Source: Limonium bicolor (lineage: Eukaryota; Streptophyta; Magnoliopsida; Caryophyllales; Plumbaginaceae). Taken from it: a stretch of 64,000 nt of DNA. This document shows positions 1 through 12,700 of this stretch, piece by piece (the stretch's first letter is position 1; each line of letters starts with the position of its first letter). Location of the stretch: the NCBI GenBank assembly GCA_023374045.1, contig CM041779.1, positions 273,109,258 to 273,173,257 on the forward strand, read 5' to 3'. The notes under the pieces are model-generated. The model worked only from the letters and a program-made list of their open reading frames with translations. It had not been told where the DNA came from and did not search any database. The position numbers and the translations under genes were made by a program.

Positions 1-1374
1 AGTACTAAATTGAATCTTTCACAAATTTGAAAAATGCTTAACAGACTAGGTTGAAGTCCAGTGACCAGATGGACTCCATCTACCTTAAACTTGGAGGGGT
101 TACCTATGGTGCCAACTCCCACGATTCACCTTGGTTGTTGTTTCCAAAGGTGACCTTACCTCCTTTGTAGGATGAAAGCGAGCTGAATTTGTCGGGATTT
201 CCAGTTGTGGAGCACCCTCTGTCCAAGTACACATAGTCCATCTCCACGCTCGCTTCCACCTGCAAAAAAAATCACTGGTACTTTTGGGAACCCAAATATA
301 CTTGGGTCCCCTTTTTGAACCAGATTTTTTCAGCTTTTCTCGTGCCTCAAGGATAAGATTGAGTCACTTGATATTAAATTACACATCCTTGTGAAGCTTT
401 TCACAGGCACTATCTCTATGTCCAAGACTCCCGCAATAACCACAAATCTTAGTGGGAGGAAGATTGACGTATTTTTGTTGTCTTTTCCACCAAGAATCAA
501 AATTTTCTTTTTGTTGTCGGCGCTAGGGTTTGTTGTTGGATTTGGACATATTTTAGGGATATCGATTTACCTTTATGCCACTTGGGCTTCGATTGAGTGG
601 ATCCAACTCCAGATCGTATATGACTATCTCTTGGGAGAGTTTTTCAACTTCCTTTTGAAGATTATCACGATCTTGACTAACTTCTTGATCTTGGAGTTGG
701 CCCACTCGGGCAATTCTGATGGAGTGACCTGCTTGATGAAATTGACTGATTTGAGAGAAAGAGCGTGCTCCTTTTCTTTCAGTCTTTGAGTGAGATTTTT
801 GATAGTGGTGTTTAGGGATATGTTTTTGGATTCAGAGGCATTAAGATCATTTGAAGAGAACAACACTTGTCAGTAAAAATGGTGAGGTATTGTTTGAGGG
901 AGTCGATCAGGGTGAGAGACTCTTTCTGGTCACCCTGTTTAAACTGAGTGCATTCTAAGGTATCATGAAGTTCCTTTTGAAGGGAATCAACATGACGCCT
1001 TGATTCTTGTAGATCTAACCTGAGAGAGCAAGAGATGGTTTTGTGTTCCTCGGCTTCATCTCTTAGAGCATACATAAGACTTTTTGAGATTTCGAGTTCC
1101 TCAGATAGCTCGGTTATCTTGCTGGTGAGACTTGCTTTGAGGGAGTTGTTCTCGGAAACAATTTTAGCAATTAAAGTCATAAATCCCATGGGGTAATACG
1201 ATAAAGGTCTGTTTCAAGATGAGAACGAGTTACCTCATTATCAGGAATCATGGACTCCGTCGTGTCATGTGCCATTAGACACCAATCCGCTGGACTCTAT
1301 GTCTGGATTGTCAGAGTCTGAATCACCCAACCGACAGCTGCCATAGCTCGTTGATTGACTGTTAGCCTAAGCAA
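1..1374 (-). pseudogene. SIRE gag-pol remnant (gag C-terminal part, start of protease)
   Basis: The part at 812-1189 encodes the same coiled-coil-like segment as 8808-9060 of the complete SIRE (it begins MGFMTLIAKIVSE and contains MYALRDEAEE). Positions 1-120 match the protease region near 9890-9960. Only about 180 bp separate the PBS from this segment, against about 1200 bp in the complete copy, so the gag core domain and CCHC knuckle are absent. Stops break the frame between 330 and 812. It is a dead gene of a non-autonomous or decayed element. Confidence 0.75.
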
Positions 1375-1387
1375 GGCTCTGATACCA
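1375..1387 (-). other. Primer-binding site, initiator Met tRNA
   Basis: The minus strand reads TGGTATCAGAGCC two bases inside the LTR end. This is the standard plant copia PBS complementary to the 3' end of initiator methionine tRNA. Confidence 0.85.
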
Positions 1388-1389
1388 CG

Positions 1390-2623
1390 TGTAGGATCGG
1401 GTGGCTAACTCAAACCAACTCAAGGTGTGAGTCTAAGAGTTGGTTTGACTCAATCAGTCTTTGAAAGTGAGAAACACTCTGTGATGTAGAGGCACTCAAT
1501 CAAACTTCGTATGTGAGAACACTTGAGACGTAGAAACACTTAGTCGAACTAAGTGCGCGGAAGCAGTTGCTCAAGGTAGTAAAGTAAGATAGACTTGCGG
1601 AGCTAAATGGATTACACTCGAAAGGTGGAGGACTCTGTCGAACTCAGCAAGATACACAATATAAATTATTTTATTTCCTGGTCAAAACAAAACAACTTAT
1701 AATGCCCACTCAGTAGATGAGATCTACTTCGTGGTTTTCACTCCTCACCCAATACAATCTCTGATCAGTTCAATGATAAGTGTAGTGAAAACTAGGTCCT
1801 ACCTATAAAGACTCTATCGATATGCACAAACGAATCTAGTACTTCTCTCTCTCTTTTTCTCTCTCTAAAATAGGTAAAGCTTTCTCTAAACAAATGCTCT
1901 GAATGATTCTCTTTGGAAAGCTGCGATGAGAAATGAAATTACTACTCTCTTATATAGTGGAGTCGGTGAGGGAGTCTGCTTCCGAATTTTCTGCCATCTG
2001 AACGTTGTAGTTGCTTAAAATCCGGTCCTAACTTCTTTATGAACGTTGTAAGCCTTGACCCTTAATTTTCGGACAATTACCAATCCATTGGACGACTTGG
2101 CAACGTTCAATTATGACTTTCACGTCTGATGTAGTAGACTAACTCTGTCAGTTCCGAAATTTCAGGAACCAATGACTCTTCCTTGAATTCGGAAGCTGGA
2201 GCCATATTTCGGAAGCTGAAGCCAAGTCTTCTGATTAGTGCCATGTTGAGAGAATTTTGGTCCAAGTCTGAACGTTGATGACCGTTGTAAGTCAATGTAG
2301 TTGCTGTACTTGCTCCTTAATTTTCGCAACTGACCGACAGACTCCTCGAATTACCAAAAAGTCAAGGCTTTGGATTTTGCTCACATTTTGCATGAATTTC
2401 GGCCCAAGGATGATAGTTGATGACTGTTTATGGTTTAGTGGACGTTGCTCCTTGAATTTCATTACTGATTGATGAATTCACATGGATGGACTCTCTCGCT
2501 CTTTCGGTAAGGACAGAGACTCATTCGATCTTTCAAGGTTGACAGACTCTGTCTTGTTTTGAGAAGTGTGATTGACTCGTTTGATCTGGTTGACTATCTC
2601 AGCAACACCTTCATACTCCAACA
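1390..2623 (-). repeat. 5' LTR of the minus-strand SIRE element (about 1.23 kb)
   Basis: It starts (minus strand) with TGTTGGAGTATGAAGG and ends GATCCTACA. Both termini align with the 812-bp LTRs at 6776 and 15448, and so does the stretch around 1690-1830 (reverse complement of the region near 15890-16050). The middle, roughly 1950-2580, is different and longer. It is therefore a relative of the other SIRE rather than the same subfamily. Confidence 0.8.
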
Positions 2624-5265
2624 GAAGCCTTGTTGTGTGTATTCGCAGGTTTAAGGCAAATATATGTGAAATTCAGTGGTTAAGATTATTGTCATTTAGG
2701 GCCTAAGTGCCAAGCATTTAGTTTATGCACTATATGATGATGTGGTGTAGTTTTGGTGTAAATTGTGTGTTAAGGTGTTGTGATGAGAATTTGAGTGATT
2801 TGTTGTTTGATGGAGAAAAACCAAGTGTTAGGATGTACTATATACTAGAGAACCCATGGCAAAATTTAAAGGAGAACTTAAGTGTTTAAGATGTTCTAAG
2901 GGGATTTAATGACTAAGGAAGTACTAGGAAGTTCTAGAGGTTGTCTTGATGAAAAAGGGTGAAATTAAGGTATTTTAATGACTTATAATGGCTTAGACAT
3001 CACTATGAAGGATTTAGGAATCAAAAGAGTGTATTTGGGTATTTAGGACTTAGGTAAATGTAGATAAAAAAGCTAGGAAACTTGGGTAAGTTAGATGGAA
3101 ATGAGTGTTAAACTTTTAGATGGTTTAGGTAAAAACTAGAGTTTAGAATTTAAGGAAAACCTTGGAAAGTGTAAGAGGGATGCAAGTGGTGTATATGGTG
3201 TGGTCAAGTTCATAAGGAGGGAACTTTTGGCTAGTAGAAGTGCTAGTAGAAAAGGTGAAAGGTTGAAATGTTGGAAGGAAAGAAATGCTAATTTAGTAGT
3301 TGTTGTAAGATTGAGTAAAGGATGATGATCTTTGGAGGTTGTTTTAATGAGCTTGGAGGATGATCTAAGGTGGGTTTGAGGGTCTAAATGATGTTAGAAC
3401 ACATTGGAAGGCTTGAGGAAAAGTTTGGTGAAGATTTGACAATGTTTGGGCATGTTCTGGAGGCGTCCGACCCAGGGGTCCGACCCAAGTTTGGGTCGGA
3501 CGGCCTCTGTAAAACACCAGTGAAAGGTTTTGGAATGGTCCGACCCAGAGGACTTGGGTCGGACATGGGTCGGACGGGTGTGTTTTAAAGGGCGGTTAGT
3601 TTCTGGAATGGTCCGACCCAGTTGGTTGGGTCGGACATGGGTCGGACATAGGACGTTTGGAAGACAGAAAATTTCTGGACTAGTCCGACCCAGTTGGTTG
3701 GGTCGGACGTGGGTCGGATATGTAGAGTTTTTCAAACTCGAAAGTTACTGGAAGGGTCCGACCCAGAGGGTGGGTCGAACGACCCTTAACACTTAAAAAA
3801 AAAAAGAAATTTTGAATTCTAAGGAAGATAATTGGTATAAGGTATACCTTTGGTAGGGTGGTAATGATTAGGACCCTAAGAACTTAAGGGATTAAGTTAA
3901 GTTAAGTAAGAACCTTAATGTTTAAAGTTAAGTTTAAAAGGTTAAGAGGTAAGGACTTGAGAAGATATTCATTGGGAATCCTTAGGGACTAAGTGAGTTA
4001 AGTAAGGTGCAAATAACTAATGGCCTAAAAATGAATCAATGTTTTAGGTTTGTGAATTGGGACCCCAGAGAAGGTTAAACAAACGACGATCGACGGTGAA
4101 CGGTACAATCCTTCTTGTGACCTGCTTGCTAACGAGGTGTCCCTCGGCTTGTGTGCTATCTGTTTAATTGCTATGACTAAGACAAGATAAAGCATGCAAC
4201 TGGTTATATTTGTTCTCGTTGTGTATGTGTTTTCTTTGCACTAACCCACGAGACTTGAGACTGTTACTAACCAAGTTTAGTACTTACTGAGTTAAGAATA
4301 AGAGTTAAGTTTTGGTGATTGTTTGGTTAATACCCGTTAAGGTTTAACTAACACATGGTATTTAAGATTTCTTCTAACTGGAACTTGAGTGAGGAAACCG
4401 GGACTCACTCCGGTCATGCATGCTAAGGAAAGGGGGACGGTATCTGAATCAGATCCGCCCTCCGCTTAAGGACTTGTCTTTGGACTTGTAGCCTAGGGCC
4501 GGTTGCAAGCTCAGCTACGCTGGACTCCCGTCCAGGGTAGGTGGCATTAAGGTGGTGCGGTGGGACCACCTAAATCCCAGGTTTGAAATTAAGCTACAAC
4601 CATTCCCTTCCAGGAGCGGTTTGTATATTGGATTAAGTTGAGGTTAAGATTAAGGTAAGGTAAGGAACTGAGGTAAGGAAATCAGGACTAAGGAGGGGGT
4701 TACTAACCCACTTGATAAGGGAACGCTTGTGTCGTTCATTGTTTGTGAACTATGCATGTTCATCTGTGGATTGTTGTTATTGCACTTCATATCATGCTTG
4801 TGTATGTAATCAATTTCCATGCTATCGACAATTAGTCGTCGTAGCCCCGTTAGCTTGGGGGCCATGAGAGGGAGTACCAGCATTCGTGCTGACCCCCTTT
4901 GGGGCTGTTTTTACACTTGCAGGTAAGAGACCCATGAGGACGCACTACGAGAGTAGGAGCGGTTAGACTTAGGATGGGCTGTTTATTTTGAGTACGGGTT
5001 GCGCTTGTGCTCCGGTCTGTTTATATTGAAACTAGTGTAATTTGTGATTATGACTTAGATACTTATTCTCGGTTGGTTGGTGGTATTTTGGTTGGTGGTG
5101 TTTGGACGATTGTTTATTTTGGATAAATGTTGTAATCGATAAGGCCGGTATATTCTAACGATCAGACCGTGGCAAGGTCCAGGTGTTTGTTATTTCCGCT
5201 GCGACGAATTCGATTAAGTGTTAAGTTTTGCGATAACCACGATTGGCTTTGGACGGGGTGTTACA
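2624..5265 (+). repeat. Ty3/gypsy LTR (probably Tekay/Del chromovirus), 3' part only
   Basis: It ends with GGGGTGTTACA at 5255-5265, the typical end of long plant gypsy LTRs. It shares three blocks with the solo LTRs at 19144-30444, 40329-45193 and 55341-59185: CGGTGAACGGTA near 4094, the GCTGACCCCCTTTGGGGC hairpin near 4888, and TTTCCGCTGCGAC near 5193. The sequence near 2650-2760 matches the reverse complement of 28750-28910, so it is interior LTR; the 5' part lies beyond the SIRE insertion and outside the window. It contains the hairpin minisatellite at 3465-3785. The open frames within it are by-products of repeats and are not genes. Confidence 0.7.
3465..3785 (+). repeat. Hairpin minisatellite, about 72-bp period, five units
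   Basis: Units begin with GGTCCGACCCA at 3477, 3537, 3610, 3682 and 3755. Each is followed by its inverted partner TGGGTCGGAC, usually doubled as GGGTCGGACATGGGTCGGAC. Each unit can fold into a GC-rich hairpin. Period is 60, then 72-73 bp. Because stops are rare, both strands show spurious open frames. Confidence 0.9.
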
Positions 5266-5990
5266 GTTTTGATCCCCTAAGTGTAAATAAGAGTTTTTAT
5301 ATATGTATATTATTTTTAAGCACCTTTGACCTATTATTTTGGCTAAATGCATTTGGGACCTAGTTACTGTGCTTCTGAGCCTTAGATAGTCGGGTCGGGC
5401 TGTCCTGTAGCATGCTGCGTAGGAATTCCTTCTGTATAAGTTCCTTAGAGTTTCTCTTAGGACGTTTAGTGACCGAAGGGTCCAATAGCTGTCTCTAGGC
5501 TTCTTATGTGGGATATGTGGATCCATAGGACATTAGTATGTGTCCTTCTACTGTGTTAGCGGGTTTCTGGTGTCCCACCCTGTGATTCTGTTTCTGAAAG
5601 TCCGACTGATATTTTGATGTGATACTCTACTCTATTTTCGAATCCGTTCTGCTTCTGTTCATCTGTTTGCAAACTAACTTATGTTTCCCTCTGTTTACAT
5701 AATTTCTTACTTCTGTTTTGAGTAGGCTTCCTTAAGGAAGTCTTCTACTTACTCAGCTGGTTGTGCTCACCCCTTGATTTACATATGCAGATTGAGCACA
5801 TGGAGAACTCTTTCTTCTCTCTCCCTATGGAGTTCTATTTCATATTTATCATTACGTTCAGACTCTGTATTTGACTTTGCGCATCATACGCTTATGACGT
5901 TATGTAGCCTACGGGCCTTACTTTGTATTTACTTTCGCTTTGGTATTTTGGATATTGTAAACTTTTTTCATTAAAGCAAGTACTTCAGTT
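5266..5990 (+). repeat. Unclassified LTR-like repeat fragment
   Basis: This non-coding stretch resembles the end of the window: GGGACCTAGTT followed by a related run at 5352-5440 pairs with 63867-63950, roughly 70% alike by eye and in the same orientation. It contains GTGCTCACCCC and a pyrimidine-rich tract before CAG (5765-5792), an organisation recalling the gypsy LTR blocks. It flanks the end of the partial gypsy LTR, so that LTR is probably inserted in it. Confidence 0.4.
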
Positions 5991-5999
5991 AGGTTTGAG

Positions 6000-6500
6000 T
6001 TCGTGTGTTAGAGTCTTCCGCTATTAGGTAATAGAATACCAACGAGAACTTTCGAGGAGAAAGGGAGATGAAAAATAGGTGAACTCTGGATTCAGATGCA
6101 TCACAAAACCAGCTCTTTAATCTGATATAATCCTCATCTTTGATAGTCTATCTTTAGTAGCCAGTCGATTGTTAACATCTAGCCACCAACTGAAAGAGCT
6201 TGTGGGAATATTAACTGATTACAGATCAAAACTGGCCAGCAAACTTTCAGAGAGATTGAGTGAAAAATATCATAAATAAGCTAGACAACTATTAAAATAA
6301 AGACCCAAGACTTTCTCTTTAAGATCAGAAGCAATGATGTCATCCCTTGTTTTGAGAATTTTTATTCCAACTCCTAGAATTTGTAGATTTCCTTTTGGTA
6401 TCCCTCATGGAAATACCTCGAAGATTATATGCATGAAGCCCGGTAACCCAAGCAGAATTTACTTTACTTTCAATCTGCATGATGATCTTTTTGTTTATTG
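6000..6500 (-). pseudogene. Possible LINE remnant (reverse-transcriptase zinc-binding region)
   Basis: Conceptual minus-strand translation near 6200-6120 gives WWLDVNNRLATKDRLSKM, which looks like the zf-RVT domain following the reverse transcriptase in plant LINEs. Upstream, near 6390-6340, is SRSWNK...ILKTRDD, similar to the usual W-K-x-x-L...RD segment of that region. Frames are broken by stops and shifts. I see no catalytic RT motif or poly(A) tail, so this is a tentative call. It may extend under the SIRE insertion. Confidence 0.3.
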
Positions 6501-6770
6501 GGAATACGTATAATTTTATTCCCGTCTTTTCCTCCTTTAAAAACTGTCACGCCTCATTCCCACTTCCTTCTTTCTCTTTCCCTCTCTCTCCGTGCCTTCA
6601 TATTTCTTTTTCTTCTGCTCCTAGCTCTCCCATCTTTTGAAGGAGAGAGAAAATTATAAGAGGACTTGAATCTTCCTTTATTTTTTGGGCTTTGGGCTTC
6701 ACATAAATATTGTCAGCTTCTAACCATGAATGAACTTGATTAATCTTATTGCAAACTTATTTTAATGTAG
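6500..6770. other. No recognisable feature
   Basis: Pyrimidine-rich, AT-rich sequence up to the SIRE insertion site. No open frame or conserved motif seen. Confidence 0.5.
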
Positions 6771-6775
6771 AAGCC

Positions 6776-7587
6776 TATTGAGACATAAAAGTGTTGCGGA
6801 GATAGTCAATCACCTTGAAGGAGTCACTCTTCCTCGACAAAACACAAAGAATGAGTTTCGCGCCAAACTATAAAGAATCTGCGCAACCGAAGAAGCACCA
6901 CGGACTCTTTCATGCCGTTGTGAATATTAAGGAGCGATTCAGTCAACTCACCAACGCTCCAATGATCTCAATACCCCCCCAGTCAAGTCCAGAGTTTGCG
7001 GCCCAAGTCTGGCACATGTTGCCTGAAGATGTTTCCCCTAAGTTAGTTCCGACAATTTTGAAACTAACTCTTTCGAGCCGTTGCCAATAGAACTAGTATA
7101 AATAGACATGTAATAGTTAATTTAATTTCACGTTTTTGAGAGAGAAACATTTCATATATTAGAGAGAGAGCTGCCATTGTAATTTAGAGAGAGAATTCAT
7201 ACCAAATTAGTTAGTGCATCTAGATAGACTCTTTCTAGAAGATCCTAGTTTTACTACACTTATCATTGAGCTGATCAAAAAGTGTATTGGGTGAGTGAGT
7301 GAAAACCATGAAGTAGGTCTTTTCTACTGAGTTTTAATTGTAAGTTATTTTGTTTTGGCCAGAAATAAAATAGCATATTTTGTGTATCTTGCTGAGTTCC
7401 ACAGAGTCTTTCTACCTTTCGAATGTTAACTCATTTAGCTTCACTAAGTCTTCCGCGTACTTAGTTCGATTAATTCGACTAAGTGCTTCTGCGTCTCAAG
7501 TGTTCTCACATACAAAGTCCAATTGAGTCAAACCATCTCATAGACTAACACCTTGAGTTGGTTTGAGTTAGCCGTCCGATCCTACAT
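6776..7587 (+). repeat. 5' LTR of SIRE element
   Basis: 812 bp, from TATTGAGACATAAAAG (the expected TG start mutated to TA) to GATCCTACA. It contains TATAAATAG at about 7096, a likely core promoter, and GAGAGA-rich sequence downstream. It pairs with 15448-16259. Confidence 0.9.
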
Positions 7588-7589
7588 GT

Positions 7590-7602
7590 GGTATCAGAGC
7601 CT
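7590..7602 (+). other. Primer-binding site, initiator Met tRNA
   Basis: TGGTATCAGAGCC, two bases after the 5' LTR end at 7587. It is the same PBS as in the minus-strand copy at 1375-1387. Confidence 0.9.
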
Positions 7603-7631
7603 TGTTTAGGCTGACAGTCAATCAACTAGCG

Positions 7632-9121
7632 ATGGTAGACCTCTTCGCCAATCAAAACAACAAAATGCACTTCGAGCATCCTAGACTCACCTCCACAAAC
7701 TGTGATCATTGGAAAATGAGATCGAGCAACATATTGAGTCAGTCAACTTTAAACTTTGGGAGATAGTAACTGGAGGAGATCTTGTAGTCGATCCAGATCG
7801 ATCAACATGGACTGCTGCAGATCACAAAAGGTATGAGCTAAATCGACAAGCATCCCGCGCAATCTACATATGCCTGTCCATTCTAGAACAAAGAAGAGTC
7901 AATCATTGTAAGACAGCAAACGAGATATGGACACTCCTTCAAGCTACCCACGAAGGAGTCACTGAACTCAAGAAATGTAAAGCTTAAGAACTTTGAATGG
8001 ACTATGAGAATTTCTGCAAAAACCAGGTGAGTCTCTGGAAGAAGTGCTTGATCGTTTTTATTTACTAAAAACTACTATGCAGGAAGTTAACATCTTACCG
8101 GACAGAGAGAGTGTCTTGCACAAGCTGCTTGACAGTTTCAGAGAAGAGTATGCAGAGATGGTAATCTCCACCAAAGCATGCAAGGACTTATCTAAATGGA
8201 GCTGCCAAGACCTAGGTTCTTATCTACAATCTGTAGATAAGTACAAGAAGAACGTTCGAAAGTAGTGTGGTAATACATCTTCCTCTTCTTCTAGTAAAAT
8301 TACTACTTTGAGTGACCAAGCCTTGCAGGTTAATTCGACTCAGTACACTCAAGAAGGAGCCTATGTCGCTGATACTCAAATCATACAAATAAGGCAGAAT
8401 TGGTGGATATTATTGTTGAAGAAAGTGAGGCTGAGACTATGGAAGACTTTGTCTTCATAGTAAAGAACTTCCGAAAATTCATGCTTAACCAACCAAATCG
8501 ACAGAGTCGGTCGTTCTCAAATACCTCCAAATAAGCCTTCAACTCTGTCACATGTTTTAAACTGCAACAAACCCGGTTATTTCAAGAAGGACTGCCCATT
8601 ACTCAAAACCAGTATGGAAAATCCAAAGGGAGGTCACTGATGGCAGCCGTCGGTTGGGGTGACTCAGACTCCGATGATCAAGACACGGAGTCAAGCGGTC
8701 TAGTATATCTCAGGGCACATGATCCAACTGAGTCCATGATCCTCGACAATGAGGTAACCCGCTCTCATCTTGAGATAGATCTTTATCGTATATCTCCTAT
8801 GGGCTTTATGACTTTAATTGCTAAAATTGTTTATGAGACTAACTCCTTTAAAGCTAGTCTCACTAGCAAAATTTCTGAATTAACTGAGGAACTCGAGATC
8901 TTAAAGGGTCTCATGTACGCTTTGAGAGATGAAGCTGAGGAACAGAAGACTATCTCTTGCTCGCATAGGTTGGACTTACAGGACTCACGACACCGTGTTG
9001 ATTCTCTTCAAAAGGAACTCGACGACACCAAGAGTCTTAGTCAATCCAACCAAAGCAAGCAAGAAGAGTCACTCACTCTGATTGACTCTCGCAAGCGTGA
9101 TCTCACTATCTTTACCGAATA
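7632..9121 (+). pseudogene. SIRE gag polyprotein, frameshifted
   Basis: The start is the ATG 30 bp after the PBS. Frameshift by about 7717 moves reading into 7709-7987 (FKLWEIVTGG, then AIYICLSILEQRRV...ANEIWTLLQATHEG), a typical UBN2-type gag core; this stops at 7985, and the core resumes in another frame at 8044-8265 (LDRFYLLKTTMQEVNILPD). Near 8556-8600 is a CCHC knuckle, NCNKPGYFKKDCP, shifted out of frame at its first cysteine by an extra A. The Asp/Ser-rich part at 8640-9121 (GWGDSDSDDQDTESSG, then a heptad-like helix) is typical of SIRE gag. Gag would package the element RNA; here it is inactive. The start codon choice is by position only. Confidence 0.8.
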
Positions 9122-9727
9122 ATGATGTTCTCTTCAAAATGAGTTAAATACTTCAGAATCCAAGTGATATCTTTAAACTTCTCTGTCAAACATCTCACTC
9201 AAAAACTGAAATAAGAGCATGCACTCTCACTCAACCAGTCAATTTCATCAAACAAGTTACTTCCACCGAATTACCTGAGTGGACTAACTCCAAAATCATG
9301 GAAGTTAGTCGAAATCATGATGATCTTTGCAAAAAGGAAGAACAACTCTATGAAGAGATCATAAATCTGTGATCTGGAGTTGAATCCACTCAATCCAAGC
9401 CCAAGTGGCATAAGGGTAAATTTGACTTCCCAAAAATATGTCCAAATCCAACAACAAGGCCAAGCGACAACAACAGAAAGAAAATTTTGATTCTTGGCGA
9501 AAAGACAGCTAAAATACGTTAGTCTTCCTCCTACTAAGATTTACGGTTACTAGCTTGGACCTTGGCATAGGGACAATGCTTGCGATAAATTGAATAGAGA
9601 TCTTTTGTTTATCTCAAACGAGTCAGACTAATTCTTGAAGCTAGAGAAGAGTTAAAAAATCTGGCTCGAAATGGGAACCCAAGTACATCTGGGTTCCCAA
9701 GACTAACAAATGATTTTATGTTTGTAG

Positions 9728-12700
9728 GTGAAGGCGAATGACTGCTGCTGGTACTTAGATAGTGGATGCTCTCGTCATATGACTGGAGATCCAAATCAAT
9801 TCAGTTCGCTTTCATCCTACAAAGGAGGTAAGGTTACTTTTGGAAATAACAACCAAGGTGAAATCATGGGAGTTGGTTCTGTAGGTAACCCCTCTAGATT
9901 AAAGTTGATGGAGTCCATCTGGTCACTAGACTTCAACACAGTCTGTTAAGCATTTCTCAAATTTGTGATAGATTCAATTTGGTACTTTTCTCTTCTTCAG
10001 ATTGTAAGGTTTTTGATGAGCGTACGGGTTCTTTAAAAGCTATTGGACGTAGAGAAGGAAATCTCTACAAAATGTGCATAAACTCAATTAATCTAGATGA
10101 TCAAGTCTGTCTAAATGTGCATTCCAAAAATCACTGTTGTGGCACACCAGACTTGGTCACGCAAATCACCGCCGCTGAATAAGCTCAAGAGTAAGGATTT
10201 GGTGATTGGTTTACCCGATACAAACTTTGACTCAGACTCCATCTGTGAAGCGTGCATAAAAGGTAAACACACCAGGTCGTCCTTCAAAAGTAAGTTACCT
10301 CTCTCCACTAGCTCTCCGTTAGAATTGCTCCACATGGATCTTGTTGGCCTCATCTGTACTCAAAGTAGAAGTGGTAAGAGGTATATTCTGGTCATAGTTG
10401 ATGATTATTCTAGATGGACTTGGGTAATCTTTCTGTCTGCTAAGGATGAAACCTTTACGGAGTTTGCCAAACTCCATAAAGTACTTATCAACAAATTCTC
10501 ATTTACGTTAAAAACCCTGAGAACAGACCAGGGCACTGAATTTTGCAACATCGTTTGATGAGTTTTGCAGGGATAACAGAGTCTATCATCAAGTTTCATC
10601 CGCAAAACTCTAGAGCAAAATGGAGTCGTTGAACGAAGCAATAGGACCTTGGTCGAGATGGCGCGTACCATGCTTATTGATAGTCAACTAGCTCCCTCAT
10701 ACTGGGCAGAGACTGTTAACACAGCTTGCTATGTGCTAAATCGCACCTTGATCCACCCTTTTCTTCACAAAACTCCTTATGAACTCCGTCCATCAACGCA
10801 AACCAAATCTTATTCATCTCAGGCGTTTCGGATGTAAGTGCTATATACATAATAATGGTAAGGACAACTTGGGTAAGTTCTCTCCCAAGAGTGATGAAGG
10901 CATATTTCTTGGCTATTCTTCTAAAAGCAAAGCCTATCGTGTTATCAATCTGAGAACTCAATGTATAGAAGAAATCCCCCATGTCAAGTTCGATGAGTCT
11001 AACAATGTTGGCTCATCTTCTGGTCAACTGACTTCGCTCCATTCGACTTTCTTACTGATCCACACTTCATCACCATACCCATAAACAGAATCCACGATTC
11101 CCAGTCTATTCCACTTGACGGTTCCCTAGGAAGAAAAGCCATACCTCGGATTCCATAGACACTGACAATAACTCTGACACACTCCATCCTGAAAATTTAG
11201 ACTGACTCCACCGACAAAGAAACTCCCCCTCCTGCTTCACATCGACAGTTCCAACAAAAATCAGCTCACCCTGCTGAAAACATTATTTCAACCCTCATTC
11301 AGGTGTTCAAACACGTTTTCAAGCTATGCAAAACCCATGTGCCTTTGGTTCCTTTCTCTCCAGCACTGAACTGCGGAATATAAAAGAAGCTCTTTTAGAT
11401 AGTGACTGAGTCACTGCCATGCAGGAGGAACTTAATTCTCTACAAAGACATGTTGTCTGAGAATTAGTCCCTCGACCCTTGCATCAACAAACCATTGGCA
11501 CTCGTTGGGTCTTTCGTAACAAACTTGATGATGCAGGACAAGTCTTCAGGAATAAAGCCTGTTTGGTTGTTCAAGGCTATAATCAAGAAGAAGGGATTGA
11601 CTATGATAAACCTTCGCCCCTATTGCACGTCTTGAAGCTATTCGCATGTTAATTGTGTTTGTTGCATTCAGGTTTTACATTATATCAAATGGACGTCAAG
11701 ACGGCTTTTCTTCATGTCAACATCGACAGAGAAGTCTATGTCGAGTAACCACCAGGTTTCACAGACTCTGTCCATCCCGACTACGTCTATAAACTTTGTA
11801 AAGCCCTTTACGGACTTAAACAGGCTCTGCGAGCAAGGTATGAAAGACTCTCTACATATCTCTTGCAAAATGGTTTCACTAGAGGTAACGTAAACAAAAC
11901 ATTGTTCATTCTTCACTCATCTCATGATTTACTTCTAGTACAGATCTATGTTGATGATATTATCTACGTTCTACAAGTAACACCCTCTGTGAACATTTTG
12001 CTAACCTTATGAAGAAAGAGTTCTCCATGAATGAGTTAGGTGAGTTAAAGTTCTTCTAAGGACTTCAAGTTCAACAGGAAAAGGAAGGGATCAAATCCAT
12101 CAACAAAATACATCAAGGACTCCTTGATAAGTAGAATCTCACGAATGTCAAGAGCATGTCAAGCCCCAGCTGCACATCCGCCAAACTTCATCTTGATGAC
12201 GATGGAGTCGGTGTCAATGCCACAGAGTATAGAGGAATGATAGGGCTCTCCTCTTTTTGACTGCCAGTCATCCCGACATTCTCCACCACGGAGTCTTTGC
12301 ACTCCATCGCTTTCAGGCAGCACACAAAAGCAGTCTCACCTTAAAGCAGTCAAACGTATCTTTCAATACCTCAAAGGTACAAGTACACTCTATCTATAGT
12401 ATCCTCAATCTTCTACTTTTACTTTATCTGGTTATAGTGACTCTGATTGGGCTGGCTCACTCCATGATCGAAAAAAAATACTCCAGGCAATGCACAATTC
12501 CTAGGACTATGTCTAGTTTTCATGGTCCTCCAAAAACAAAACTCTAACGCACTCTCCACAGCTGAGGCAGAGTATGTCTCTACTGCAGCCTGTTGCTCCC
12601 AACTTCTTTGGATGAAACAACAACTCCTAGACTATCATGTTACCCAAGAACAAATTCAATCTTCTATGATAACAAAAGCACAATCAAAATTTCCAAAAAT

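Larger units (their letters stand above)
1..2623 (-). mobile_element. SIRE-type Ty1/copia retrotransposon, 5' part, gag-deleted
   Basis: Minus-strand copy of the family found complete at 6776-16259. Reading from high to low coordinates it shows an LTR (1390-2623), an initiator-Met-type primer-binding site (1375-1387), a shortened gag and the start of pol, which runs off the window edge at position 1. The LTR ends match the complete element (terminal TG...CA, the same sequence around the GATCCTACA end and the GATAGTC/CAACA end). The gag core is missing: PBS and 5' leader pass directly into the Asp/Ser-rich region that normally follows the zinc knuckle. The outer LTR border at 2623 is followed by GAAGC, the expected duplication, but the partner copy lies outside the window. 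It is inserted into the gypsy-type LTR that continues at 2624. Confidence 0.85.

Noticed and set aside
391..789. 132-codon plus-strand frame
   Set aside because: It is the complement of SIRE gag-pol coding sequence on the minus strand.
3388..3796. Overlapping open frames on both strands
   Set aside because: They lie in the 72-bp hairpin array, and inverted repeats open both strands at once.
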